From an uncultured Thomasclavelia sp. (GTDB lineage Bacteria > Bacillota_I > Bacilli_A > Erysipelotrichales > Coprobacillaceae), in NCBI GenBank assembly GCA_910588165.1, contig CAJUOR010000042.1, forward strand, positions 1 to 15,447: a stretch of DNA of 15,447 bases, read 5' to 3'. This document shows, piece by piece, positions 1 through 6,707 of the stretch. The notes beneath the pieces were generated by a model that saw only the letters and a list, made by a program, of their open reading frames with translations, made no database searches and was not told the DNA's origin. Numbering within the stretch: position 1 is the stretch's first letter; every line of letters begins with the position of its first letter. Made by a program: the position numbers and the translations under genes.

Positions 1-86
1 TTATATTTTTTCTATACTTTTATTTTTTTCTATGTTTACCGTTTTTATTTTACTTAAGTTTTTCAGCATTTAAAAATGAAAAGACG

Positions 87-123
87 ATACCTCATTACAA
101 TAATGTATGAAGGTATTTTTTTT
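87..123 (+). terminator. Probable intrinsic terminator of an upstream transcript
   Basis: ATACC (87-91) pairs with GGTAT (112-116). The stem extends through TCAT against ATGA with one bulged A, then ACA (97-99) against TGT (104-106), closing on a four-base loop. A run of eight Ts (116-123) follows at once. The shape fits a Rho-independent terminator on the + strand. No coding sequence is visible before it, so the gene it ends would lie outside the window. An A-rich 5' flank could give weaker termination on the other strand. Confidence 0.55.
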
Positions 124-735
124 CATAGCTGTTTGTAGATTTTATTTGTTGCGTATAGTTTTTAATATTTTAGTTTTATTCGCTCGAATTTTTACTTATC
201 TTCCAAAAAGAACAAATCCTTCTTTTTTATAAATAAGCAAAATTTTATTATTAAATATGAATGGACTTAAATATTAATACATTTTTATATACGTGTGATT
301 TATCATCAATAAAATGTCATGATATAAGATATAAGAGATTTCAGGGTATTTGACCCTTAAAACAACTGTTTTGATATTAGTATGTATAGGTAGACTAGGT
401 ATTATATAAATAAATTTGAAATATGTCGATTAGTTTAATAATTTACTTAAAACATTTTGTCTATTTTAGAATATCCACAATATAATTAACAAGTATTTTC
501 TAAACTATCGTATTTGGAAGTATAATTTTTCATTATAATACGTATCGACTGTTTTGGTTTATACACTTTTGCCTATAGTGCACAAATCTGCTTCTTATAC
601 AAGACTTAGTGTATGTGGCACTGGTGAAGCACTTTTATGTTCTTTTGATTGTAAATCATTAGATAGGTACAGGTTAAAAAAGGTGCATATAGAGCTTTAG
701 AAGATACTAAAAAGTGTTGATTTTCTGTATAAAAT
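124..735. other. Gene-free AT-rich region upstream of the cluster
   Basis: About 600 bases with dense stop codons in all frames and no open frame of useful length with a ribosome binding site. It is clearly more AT-rich than the coding region. Small structures are present: AGGGT (343-347) against ACCCT (353-357); AAAAC (359-363) against GTTTT (368-372); an AU-rich hairpin with arms 205-212 and 220-227; and TAGGTA at 387-392, 396-401 and 664-669. TATAAT occurs at 481-486, 521-526 and 534-539, but only the first has a weak -35 partner (TTGTCT, 457-462). I see no tRNA, phage or IS signature, and I assign no function. Confidence 0.5.
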
Positions 736-801
736 TTCTTTTAAAAAAAGTATTTTTTTTGATAAAAATGTCTTGATTTTTAGTTAAAGATTCTGTATAA
801 T
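736..801 (+). promoter_or_regulatory. Sigma-A promoter of the S10-spc-alpha cluster with UP-like A/T tract
   Basis: The -35 hexamer TTGATT (773-778) and the perfect -10 hexamer TATAAT (796-801) are separated by exactly 17 nt. Just upstream, 736-770 is made of A and T runs, as in UP elements that bind the alpha C-terminal domain. Transcription would start at about 807-809, leaving roughly 118 nt of leader before rpsJ. It is the best promoter in the window and the only clear one pointing into the cluster. The start site is inferred from spacing. Confidence 0.85.
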
Positions 802-807
802 AGCAAA

Positions 808-925
808 TGTTGATTGCGAAGACGTGCGAGGTTGCTGAAACACCGATACCCGTTGTCATGACGGTGCTTCAGGTAATTCGTATCGAGCAAGTCTATTATC
901 AAGATAGGCGAAAGGAGGAAATATC
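808..925 (+). promoter_or_regulatory. Structured 5' leader of the rpsJ operon, candidate r-protein leader RNA
   Basis: The arms 821-832 and 882-893 form a 12-position helix: G-C, A-U, C-G, G.A, U-A, G-C, C-G, then tandem G.A and A.G, then G-C, G.U and U-A. Inside, CTGAA (835-839) pairs with TTCAG (868-872) and, after an A/C mismatch, CACCG (841-845) with CGGTG (862-866), leaving a 16-nt loop. Within that loop CCGT (850-853) could alternatively pair with ACGG (861-864). No T-run follows, so it is not an attenuator of ordinary form, and no arm hides the rpsJ ribosome binding site (GGAGG, 914-918). In E. coli the S10 leader is the target of L4; whether L4 or another protein acts here is inference. 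Confidence 0.65.
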
Positions 926-1234
926 ATGGCAAGCAACAAAATCAGAATTAGATTAAAAGCATTCGATCACAAAGTTTTAGATGCTTCTGCAGAAAAAATC
1001 GTAGGTGCAGCTAAAAAGACAGGTGCCCAAGTCGTTGGTCCAGTACCTCTTCCAACAGATAAGGAAGTATATACTGTATTACGTGCGGTGCATAAGTACA
1101 AAGATTCTCGTGAACAGTTCGAAATCAGAACTCATAAACGTTTGATCGACATTGTCAATCCAACACCTGAAACAATCGATGTATTAACTCGTTTGGAATT
1201 AGCAAGTGGCGTGGATATTGAAATTAAATTATAA
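926..1234 (+). CDS. rpsJ: 30S ribosomal protein S10 (NusE)
   Basis: S10 is a 3' (head) domain protein of the small subunit and also serves as NusE, the partner of NusB in transcription antitermination. The 102-residue product has the usual family length. It starts with the typical KIRIRLKAFDH strand and contains GPVPLPT (residues 39-45), and the segment around FEIRTHKRLIDI matches the conserved 16S-binding part. The ATG follows AAAGGAGGAA (911-920) at normal distance. It is the first gene after the promoter and structured leader, as in S10 clusters generally, so control of this leader would set expression of everything downstream. The family call is certain. Confidence 0.98.
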   Translation: MASNKIRIRLKAFDHKVLDASAEKIVGAAKKTGAQVVGPVPLPTDKEVYTVLRAVHKYKDSREQFEIRTHKRLIDIVNPTPETIDVLTRLELASGVDIEIKL

Positions 1235-1254
1235 GAAAGGTAAAGGTGTAACTC

Positions 1255-1935
1255 ATGAAAGGAATCTTAGGTCGTAAACTCGGAATGACTCAGGTATTCG
1301 CAACAGATGGTACTTTAATTCCTGTTACAGTTGTAGAAGCTACTCCAAATGTAGTTTTACAAAAGAAAACAGTTGAAACTGATGGCTACTGTGCAATCCA
1401 AGTTGGTTTCGAAGACAAGAGAGAAAAATTAGCTAACAAGGCCGAAAAAGGAATTGTGGCAAAGGCTAACACAGCCCCTAAGCGCTTCATTAAAGAATTT
1501 CGTTATGACGAAATGATGAGTTATGAAGTTGGAGATTTAGTAAAAGTTGATAGCTTTGTAGCTGGTGAAGTCGTAGACGTTCAAGGAACTAGTAAAGGTA
1601 AAGGTTATCAAGGTGTTATTAAAAGACACAATCAGCACATCGGTCCTAAAGGACATGGTTCAGGAGCTCATCGTATTGTAGGTTCTATGGGGCCTATCGC
1701 TCCAAACCGTATTGCTCCGGGTAAGAAATTGCCAGGGCAAATGGGTCATGTAACTCGTACAGTGCAAAACTTAGAAGTTGTAGCAGTAGATACTGAAAAC
1801 AACTTATTATTGATTAAAGGATCTATCCCTGGTCCTAAAAAAGGCATGGTTGTTGTTAAATCAGCAGTTAAAGCCAACGGCAAAGTGAATCCAGCAGCTG
1901 AGCTTGTTATTAACACAGCTGAAGGTGCCGAGTAG
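1255..1935 (+). CDS. rplC: 50S ribosomal protein L3
   Basis: L3 is an early-assembling 23S rRNA-binding protein whose long loop reaches toward the peptidyl transferase centre. The start MKGILGRKLGMTQVF and the central GHGSGAHRIVGSMG and LPGQMGHVTRT segments are family hallmarks; the glutamine of GQMG is the one methylated in E. coli. At 226 residues it is longer than the usual about 209. The extra part is a tail of about 17 residues after the point where most L3 proteins end. The ATG has AAAGGTG (1242-1248) upstream, a shifted match to the 16S tail. The gene ends in two in-frame stops, TAG TAG (1933-1938). Confidence 0.98.
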   Translation: MKGILGRKLGMTQVFATDGTLIPVTVVEATPNVVLQKKTVETDGYCAIQVGFEDKREKLANKAEKGIVAKANTAPKRFIKEFRYDEMMSYEVGDLVKVDSFVAGEVVDVQGTSKGKGYQGVIKRHNQHIGPKGHGSGAHRIVGSMGPIAPNRIAPGKKLPGQMGHVTRTVQNLEVVAVDTENNLLLIKGSIPGPKKGMVVVKSAVKANGKVNPAAELVINTAEGAE

Positions 1936-1958
1936 TAGATTGAAAGGAGGATTTACAG

Positions 1959-2582
1959 ATGCTTAAAGTTGCAGTATACAACCAAGACGGTGCAAATGTA
2001 AATGAAATCGAATTAAACGAAGCTGTGTTTGGTATTGAACCAAATAAACAGACAATGTTCGATATGGTATTATTACAAAGAGCTTCAATTCGTCAGGGAA
2101 CACATGATACAAAAGGCCGTTCTGAAGTTCGCGGCGGCGGTAAAAAACCTTGGAGACAAAAAGGTACAGGTCGTGCTAGACAAGGTTCAATCCGTGCACC
2201 ACAATGGCGTGGCGGTGGAACAGTATTCGGTCCAACACCTCGTAAATACGGTTTTAAATTAAATAAAAAAGTTGCTCGTTTAGCTTTGAAATCAGCTTTA
2301 TCATGCAAAGTGCGCGATGAAGAATTCAAAGTATTAGACACAATTGCATTTGATGCACCTAAAACAAAAGACATGGTTAAAGTTTTAGCTAACTTAAATG
2401 TGGAAGGTAAAACATTATTAGTCATGGACGAAATCAATGAAAACGTAGCATTATCAGCTAGAAATATTCCTAACATTATGATTTTAGATGCTGCTGGTAT
2501 CAACGTTTATGACATTTTAAATAGCAGCAATATGATTTGTACAGAAGCTGCAATCAAGAAAATTGAGGAGGGTCTTGCATAA
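1959..2582 (+). CDS. rplD: 50S ribosomal protein L4
   Basis: L4 lines the peptide exit tunnel with an extended loop and binds 23S domain I. The 207-residue product has the loop signature GGGKKPWRQKGTGRARQGS, followed by the RGGGTVFGP segment. In E. coli L4 is also the repressor of its own operon through the S10 leader, so this gene is the first candidate ligand for the leader at 808-925; that link is inference. The ATG follows a strong AAAGGAGG (1943-1950). Its stop TAA shares its last A with the ATG of rplW (TAATG), which suggests translational coupling. Confidence 0.98.
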   Translation: MLKVAVYNQDGANVNEIELNEAVFGIEPNKQTMFDMVLLQRASIRQGTHDTKGRSEVRGGGKKPWRQKGTGRARQGSIRAPQWRGGGTVFGPTPRKYGFKLNKKVARLALKSALSCKVRDEEFKVLDTIAFDAPKTKDMVKVLANLNVEGKTLLVMDEINENVALSARNIPNIMILDAAGINVYDILNSSNMICTEAAIKKIEEGLA

Positions 2583-2869
2583 TGGCACACATTACTGACG
2601 TTTTAAAGAAACCTGTTCTCACAGAAAAATCATTAGCTTTAATGGATGAAAATAAATACACATTTGATGTAGATGTTCATTCAAATAAAATTGAAATCAG
2701 ACAAGCGGTTGAAAAATTATTCAATGTAAAAGTTGAAAGTGTTCATACAATCAATGTCAAACCTAAAACTAAACGTTTAGGTAAATATGTTGGTAAAACT
2801 AACAAAAGAAAAAAAGCTATCGTAAAATTAGCTGAAGGACACAAGATTGATTTATTCGGAGAAGAATAA
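2582..2869 (+). CDS. rplW: 50S ribosomal protein L23
   Basis: L23 sits at the rim of the peptide exit tunnel and is the docking site for trigger factor and SRP. The 95-residue product matches bacterial L23, with an N-terminal VLKKPVLTEKS motif, the VNKIEIRQAVEKLF-like helix region and a basic loop KTKRLGKYVGK near residues 62-72. Its ATG overlaps the rplD stop by one base and its ribosome binding site GGAGGG (2567-2572) lies inside rplD. A 56-nt gap follows, the largest in the cluster, and it contains a perfect hairpin. Confidence 0.97.
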   Translation: MAHITDVLKKPVLTEKSLALMDENKYTFDVDVHSNKIEIRQAVEKLFNVKVESVHTINVKPKTKRLGKYVGKTNKRKKAIVKLAEGHKIDLFGEE

Positions 2870-2881
2870 ATTGATAAATAT

Positions 2882-2898
2882 TGGAATACCTGATTCCA
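2882..2898 (+). other. Perfect 6-bp hairpin in the rplW-rplB gap
   Basis: TGGAAT (2882-2887) and ATTCCA (2893-2898) form a perfect stem with loop ACCTG, and a flanking T/G pair can add a wobble. No T-run follows, so termination is unlikely. The rplB ribosome binding site (2911-2917) lies 12 nt downstream. It could be an mRNA processing or stability element or a protein-binding site, or it may have no role. Confidence 0.4.
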
Positions 2899-2925
2899 GA
2901 AAAGTAAAACAAGGAGGAAAACAAG

Positions 2926-3759
2926 ATGGCAATTAAAGCTTATAAGCCAGTCACAAACGGTCGCCGTAATATGACAACTCTTGTTAAAACTGATTTATCT
3001 AATAAAAGACCTGAAAAATCATTGACGGTTAAATTACAGAAAAAATCAGGACGTAATAACCAAGGTGTTATCACTACTCGTCATCAAGGCGGTGGACATA
3101 AACGTTTATATCGTATTATCGATTTCAAACGTAATAAATTAGATGTTGAAGGTACAGTAATCGCTTTAGAATACGATCCAAACCGTTCAGCAAATATCGC
3201 TTTAATCCGTTACACTGATGGAGAAAAACGCTACATCTTAGCACCTAAAGGTTTAACTGTAGGACAAAAGGTTGTATCAAGCGATAATGCAGATATTATT
3301 GTTGGTAACTGTTTACCAATGGGAAATATGCCTGAAGGTACATTTATCCACAATATCGAAATGAATCCTGGTAAGGGTGGACAATTAGCAAGAGCTGCTG
3401 GTGTTTCTGCTCAGATTTTAGGTAAAGAAGGAAAATACGTTACAGTTCGTTTAGCTTCAGGTGAAGTTAGAAAATTGTTAGCTGTATGTAAAGCAACTGT
3501 TGGTATCGTTGGAAACGAAGATCATTCATTAGTTAACATCGGTAAGGCAGGACGTAATAGATGGAAAGGTATCCGTCCTACTGTTCGTGGTTCTGTAATG
3601 AACCCTAACGATCACCCTCACGGTGGTGGTGAAGGTAGAACTCCAATCGGACGTAAGGCACCTATGACACCTTGGGGCAAGAAAGCTTTAGGTGTGAAAA
3701 CACGCCGTAATAAGAAAGCTTCTACGAAACTAATCGTTCGTCGTCGCAATGGAAAATAA
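2926..3759 (+). CDS. rplB: 50S ribosomal protein L2
   Basis: L2 is a primary 23S-binding protein needed for subunit association and peptidyl transferase activity. The 277-residue product has the standard length. It carries the N-terminal basic segment (GRNNQGVITTRHQGGGHKR), the OB and SH3-like core, and the C-terminal NPNDHPHGGGEGRTPIGR motif starting at residue 226. The histidine at residue 230 corresponds to the functionally important His229 of E. coli. AAGGAGG (2911-2917) precedes the ATG. The stop TAA (3757-3759) overlaps the AAGGAGG of rpsS, tying termination of L2 to initiation of S19. Confidence 0.98.
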   Translation: MAIKAYKPVTNGRRNMTTLVKTDLSNKRPEKSLTVKLQKKSGRNNQGVITTRHQGGGHKRLYRIIDFKRNKLDVEGTVIALEYDPNRSANIALIRYTDGEKRYILAPKGLTVGQKVVSSDNADIIVGNCLPMGNMPEGTFIHNIEMNPGKGGQLARAAGVSAQILGKEGKYVTVRLASGEVRKLLAVCKATVGIVGNEDHSLVNIGKAGRNRWKGIRPTVRGSVMNPNDHPHGGGEGRTPIGRKAPMTPWGKKALGVKTRRNKKASTKLIVRRRNGK

Positions 3760-3772
3760 GGAGGATGACTAA

Positions 3773-4054
3773 ATGGCACGTAGTTTGAAAAAAGGGCCAT
3801 TCTGTGATGACCACTTAATGAAAAAAGTGGAAAAACTGAATGAATCCGGAAAAAAAGAAGTTATTAAAACATGGTCAAGACGTTCTACAATCTTCCCAAG
3901 CTTTGTTGAACATACATTTGCTGTTTATAACGGAAAAGAACATATCCCTGTATATGTAACTGAAGATATGGTTGGACATAAATTAGGTGAATTTGCTCCT
4001 ACTAGAACATATAGAGGACATGATGCCGATGATAAGAAATCAGGCAAAAGATAA
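3773..4054 (+). CDS. rpsS: 30S ribosomal protein S19
   Basis: S19 binds the head of the 30S subunit next to S13 and contacts the A-site region and the bridge to the large subunit. The product has 93 residues, starts ARSLKKGPF and carries the family signature GHKLGEFAPTRTYRGH near residues 69-84, followed by a short basic tail. The ATG lies 8 nt after AAGGAGG (3758-3764), which is fused to the rplB stop codon. A 17-nt gap separates it from rplV. Confidence 0.98.
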   Translation: MARSLKKGPFCDDHLMKKVEKLNESGKKEVIKTWSRRSTIFPSFVEHTFAVYNGKEHIPVYVTEDMVGHKLGEFAPTRTYRGHDADDKKSGKR

Positions 4055-4071
4055 GAGAGGAGGAAGAATAC

Positions 4072-4404
4072 ATGGAAGCTAGAGCACAAGCTAAAACAAT
4101 TCGTATTGCCCCTCGTAAGGTAAGATTAGTTGTTGATTTAGTAAGAGGTAAGCAAGTTAAAGAAGCATTAGCAATTTTACAATTTACAAATAAACATGCC
4201 AGCCCAGCTGTAAGCAAAGTTGTGAAATCAGCCACTGCTAACGCAGTTAATAATCAAATGATGGATGAAGAAAAACTTTACATCAAGGAAATTTATGTTG
4301 ATGAAGGACCAACTTTAAAAAGATATACTACAAAAGCTAAGGGCAGCGGCGCTCAGATTTTAAAAAGAACTAGCCACATCACTTGTGTGGTTGCAGAAAG
4401 ATAG
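4072..4404 (+). CDS. rplV: 50S ribosomal protein L22
   Basis: L22 contacts all 23S domains and its beta-hairpin lines the exit tunnel near the macrolide site. The 110-residue product starts with an ARAQAKTIRIAPRKVRLVVD helix and ends in the KRTSHITCVVAER signature. The extended hairpin region lies at about residues 78-100 (EGPTLKRYTTKAKGSGAQIL). It is preceded by GGAGG just after rpsS and is followed 18 nt later by rpsC. Confidence 0.98.
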   Translation: MEARAQAKTIRIAPRKVRLVVDLVRGKQVKEALAILQFTNKHASPAVSKVVKSATANAVNNQMMDEEKLYIKEIYVDEGPTLKRYTTKAKGSGAQILKRTSHITCVVAER

Positions 4405-4422
4405 TCAGAAGGAGGTTGCATT

Positions 4423-5076
4423 ATGGGTCAAAAAGTAAGTCCAGTCGGATTACGAGTTGGCGTTAACCGCAATTGGAGTTCAAGATGGTACGCTAATAAA
4501 AAAGACTTCTCAGGATTATTACACGAAGATATCCGTGTTCGTAAATTTATTACAAACAAATTAAAAGGTGCTTCAGTTGCAAGTGTTGAAATTGAAAGAA
4601 CTAAAAATCGTGTAAATATCTATGTCCATACAGCAAGACCAGGTATCGTCATCGGTAAAGATGGTGAATCTGTAGATGCATTACGCAAAGAAGTTGCCAA
4701 AATGGTAGATGGCAAACAAGTATTTATTAATATCGTTGAAGTGAAAAATCCAGACACAGTAGCTCAATTAGTAGCTTACTCAATCGCTGAACAGTTAGAA
4801 AACCGTGCTTCATTCAGAACAGTACAAAAACGTGCTATTCAAAGAGCAATGAGAGCAGGTGCTAAAGGAATTAAAACTAGTGTTTCAGGTCGTTTAGGCG
4901 GTGCTGATATTGCTAGATCAGAAGGTTATTCAGAAGGTGTAGTACCTCTTCATACTTTAAGAGCTGATATTGATTATGCAACAGCAGAAGCAGATACGAC
5001 TTATGGTAAATTAGGGGTAAAAGTTTGGATTTGTAAGGGAGAAATCTTACCAGAAAAGAAGAAAGGGGATAAATAG
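4423..5076 (+). CDS. rpsC: 30S ribosomal protein S3
   Basis: S3 is a head protein that helps form the mRNA entry tunnel and its helicase-like activity. The 217-residue product starts MGQKVSPVGLRVG. It has a type II KH domain at about residues 38-108 with the GxxG loop G78-K-D-G81, followed by the C-terminal S3 domain containing GRLGGADIARSE. An excellent ribosome binding site (AAGGAGGTTG, 4409-4418) precedes it. The stop TAG is followed two bases later by the rplP ATG, so ribosomes ending S3 can start L16. Confidence 0.98.
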   Translation: MGQKVSPVGLRVGVNRNWSSRWYANKKDFSGLLHEDIRVRKFITNKLKGASVASVEIERTKNRVNIYVHTARPGIVIGKDGESVDALRKEVAKMVDGKQVFINIVEVKNPDTVAQLVAYSIAEQLENRASFRTVQKRAIQRAMRAGAKGIKTSVSGRLGGADIARSEGYSEGVVPLHTLRADIDYATAEADTTYGKLGVKVWICKGEILPEKKKGDK

Positions 5077-5078
5077 CC

Positions 5079-5489
5079 ATGTTGATGCCTAAAAGAACTA
5101 AATATAGAAGACCTCATAGAGTTAGATATGAAGGACATACAAAAGGCGGAGACAAAGTATCATTTGGTGAATATGGTTTAGTTGCACTTGAAGGTGCATG
5201 GATCACTAGTCGTCAAATTGAAGCCGGACGTATCGCCATCAACCGTCACATGAAGCGTGGCGGAAAATTATGGATTAGAATTTTCCCACATTTAGCCAAA
5301 ACTAAAAAACCTTTAGAAGTACGTATGGGTTCAGGTAAAGGTTCTCCAGAAGAATGGGTAGCAGTAGTTAAAGAAGGACGTGTTATGTTTGAAGTTGCAG
5401 AAGTTAATGAAGAAGTTGCACGTGAAGCTTTAAGATTAGCTGCCAACAAATTACCTATTCGTTGCAAAGTCATCAAGAAAGGAGAGTAA
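5079..5489 (+). CDS. rplP: 50S ribosomal protein L16
   Basis: L16 organises the A-site tRNA region of the 50S subunit and is a late-assembly protein. The 136-residue product starts MLMPKRTKYRRPHR, typical of the family, which supports the ATG at 5079 over the in-frame ATG at 5085. Its GRIAINRHMKRGGKLWIRIFP segment and the GSGKGSPEEWVAVVKEGR segment are both conserved. The ribosome binding site is weak for this cluster (AAAGGGGAT, 5062-5070, inside rpsC), so coupling to rpsC probably matters. The rpmC ribosome binding site lies within its last codons. Confidence 0.97.
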   Translation: MLMPKRTKYRRPHRVRYEGHTKGGDKVSFGEYGLVALEGAWITSRQIEAGRIAINRHMKRGGKLWIRIFPHLAKTKKPLEVRMGSGKGSPEEWVAVVKEGRVMFEVAEVNEEVAREALRLAANKLPIRCKVIKKGE

Positions 5490-5492
5490 TTC

Positions 5493-5687
5493 ATGAAAGT
5501 TCAAGAAATCAGAGAGTTAGAAACTAAAGAATTACTTAGCAAAGTTGAAGAGTTCAAAAAGGAATTATTCGAATTAAGATTCCAACAAGCGACTGGACAA
5601 CTTGAAAATACAGCACGTGTGAAAGAAGTTCGTAAATCTATTGCAAAAATTAAAACTGTTATCAGAGAAAGAGAATTAAACAAATAG
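5493..5687 (+). CDS. rpmC: 50S ribosomal protein L29
   Basis: L29 is a small two-helix protein at the tunnel exit beside L23. The 64-residue product is almost all alpha-helical and charged, with the family core FELRFQQATGQLENTARVKEVR near residues 26-47. It starts 3 nt after rplP, with AAAGGAGAG (5478-5486) inside the end of rplP. Its stop TAG (5685-5687) is embedded in the TAGGAGG that serves rpsQ. Confidence 0.97.
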   Translation: MKVQEIRELETKELLSKVEEFKKELFELRFQQATGQLENTARVKEVRKSIAKIKTVIRERELNK

Positions 5688-5698
5688 GAGGTTAGGTC

Positions 5699-5959
5699 AT
5701 GGAAAGAAATAGTCGTAAAGTTTATCAAGGTACCGTTGTTTCTGACAAGATGGACAAAACAGTGACTGTTCTTGTGGAAACTCACGTCAAACATGCCTTA
5801 TACGGAAAACGTGTAAAATCTTCTAAGAAGTTTAAGGCTCATGACGAAAATGGAATCGCTAAAAACGGTGATGTTGTAAAGATTATGGAAACTCGTCCGT
5901 TATCAGCAACAAAACGTTTCCGTGTTGTGGAAGTCGTTAAGAAAGCAGACATTATTTAA
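5699..5959 (+). CDS. rpsQ: 30S ribosomal protein S17
   Basis: S17 is an OB-fold primary 16S-binding protein of the small-subunit body. The 86-residue product has the N-terminal QGTVVSDKMDKTVTVLVE strand pair and the C-terminal IMETRPLSATKRFRVVEVV signature. The ATG has TAGGAGG (5685-5691) upstream, overlapping the rpmC stop. It is followed by a 29-nt gap that carries the rplN ribosome binding site. Confidence 0.98.
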   Translation: MERNSRKVYQGTVVSDKMDKTVTVLVETHVKHALYGKRVKSSKKFKAHDENGIAKNGDVVKIMETRPLSATKRFRVVEVVKKADII

Positions 5960-5988
5960 TTATAAACTCTGAAAGGAGGTCAACTTAA

Positions 5989-6357
5989 ATGATCCAAAAC
6001 GAAAGTAGATTAAAGGTTGCTGATAATTCAGGAGCTAAAGAAGTATTAGTTATCAGAAATCTTGGCGGTTCAAATAGAAAAACAAGTAATATCGGTGATA
6101 TTGTTGTTTGTACCGTAAAACAAGCAGCTCCTGGCGGAGCAGTGAAAAAGGGCGATGTTGTCAAAGCTGTTATCGTAAGAACAAAATTCGGTGTACGCCG
6201 TTCAAACGGTTCACTCATCAAATTTGATGATAATGCCGTTGTCATTATTAAAGAAGATAAGTCACCAAGAGGGACTCGTATCTTCGGACCAGTTGCCAGA
6301 GAGTTAAGAGATGCAGACTTTATGAAGATCGTATCATTAGCTCCTGAGGTATTATAG
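5989..6357 (+). CDS. rplN: 50S ribosomal protein L14
   Basis: L14 lies at the subunit interface, forms bridges to 16S rRNA and is the docking site of the silencing factor RsfS. The 122-residue product has the standard length, starts MIQNESRLKVADNSGAKE and carries the internal signature with APGGAVKKGDVVKAVIVRT. It ends in the usual VSLAPEVL. Its site GAAAGGAGGT (5971-5980) is one of the best 16S matches in the window. The stop TAG (6355-6357) is nested in TAGGAGG for rplX. Confidence 0.98.
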   Translation: MIQNESRLKVADNSGAKEVLVIRNLGGSNRKTSNIGDIVVCTVKQAAPGGAVKKGDVVKAVIVRTKFGVRRSNGSLIKFDDNAVVIIKEDKSPRGTRIFGPVARELRDADFMKIVSLAPEVL

Positions 6358-6368
6358 GAGGTACTATC

Positions 6369-6689
6369 ATGAAAATTCATGTTGGTGATAAAGTACAAGT
6401 TATCGCAGGTAAAGATAAAGGTAAACAAGGTGAAGTTTTACAGATTTTAAGAAAAGAAAATCGTGTTATCGTTGAAGGTGTCAACGTCGTAACAAAACAT
6501 GTAAAACCTTCTCAAGCAGATCCTGAAGGTGGAATTGTTACAAGAGAAGCTCCAATCCACGTTTCAAATGTCGCTATCTACGATTCAAAAGCTAAAGCGA
6601 TCACTAAAGTAAAATACGAAGTTGTAGATGGCAAAAAAGTTCGTATCTCTAAAAAATCAGGTACTAACTTGGATAAGAAAAAGAAATAG
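6369..6689 (+). CDS. rplX: 50S ribosomal protein L24
   Basis: L24 is an assembly-initiator protein that binds the 5' end of 23S rRNA and sits near the tunnel exit. The 106-residue product has a KOW motif at about residues 4-31 (VGDKVQVIAGKDKGKQGEV), followed by the conserved EGVNVVTKHVKPSQ segment, and ends in a lysine-rich tail. It follows the fused TAGGAGG at 6355-6361. The next gene starts 18 nt after its stop. Confidence 0.98.
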   Translation: MKIHVGDKVQVIAGKDKGKQGEVLQILRKENRVIVEGVNVVTKHVKPSQADPEGGIVTREAPIHVSNVAIYDSKAKAITKVKYEVVDGKKVRISKKSGTNLDKKKK

Positions 6690-6707
6690 TTGGAAGGAGG
6701 CAAGCAA

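Noticed and set aside
76..138. Possible 20-codon peptide starting at ATG 76
   Set aside because: No Shine-Dalgarno before it and the codons coincide with the terminator hairpin and T-run, which explain the sequence better.
191..241. Extended imperfect AU-rich inverted repeat
   Set aside because: Almost no G-C pairs; such pairing is expected by chance in this base composition.
457..486. Possible promoter TTGTCT, 18 nt, TATAAT
   Set aside because: The -35 is weak, the region is so AT-rich that TATAAT occurs three times within 60 bases, and no gene or leader starts behind it.
2029..2262. Plus-strand open frame inside rplD in another frame
   Set aside because: Fully inside the L4 gene, no family resemblance, no initiation site. 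The frame at 15111-15296 inside rplQ is rejected for the same reason.
5985..6428. Open frame of 147 codons on the minus strand over rplN and the start of rplX
   Set aside because: It lies opposite two certain ribosomal protein genes, has no family features and no ribosome binding site, and reads as the shadow of biased codons. The same holds for minus-strand frames at 2093-2503 and 8834-9286.
6690..6707. Upstream in-frame starts: TTG 6690 (rplE), GTG 9566 (rplO), GTG 11324 (adk), TTG 12749 (infA)
   Set aside because: In each case the extension overlaps the gene's own ribosome binding site or the previous stop, and the downstream ATG matches the family N-terminus.
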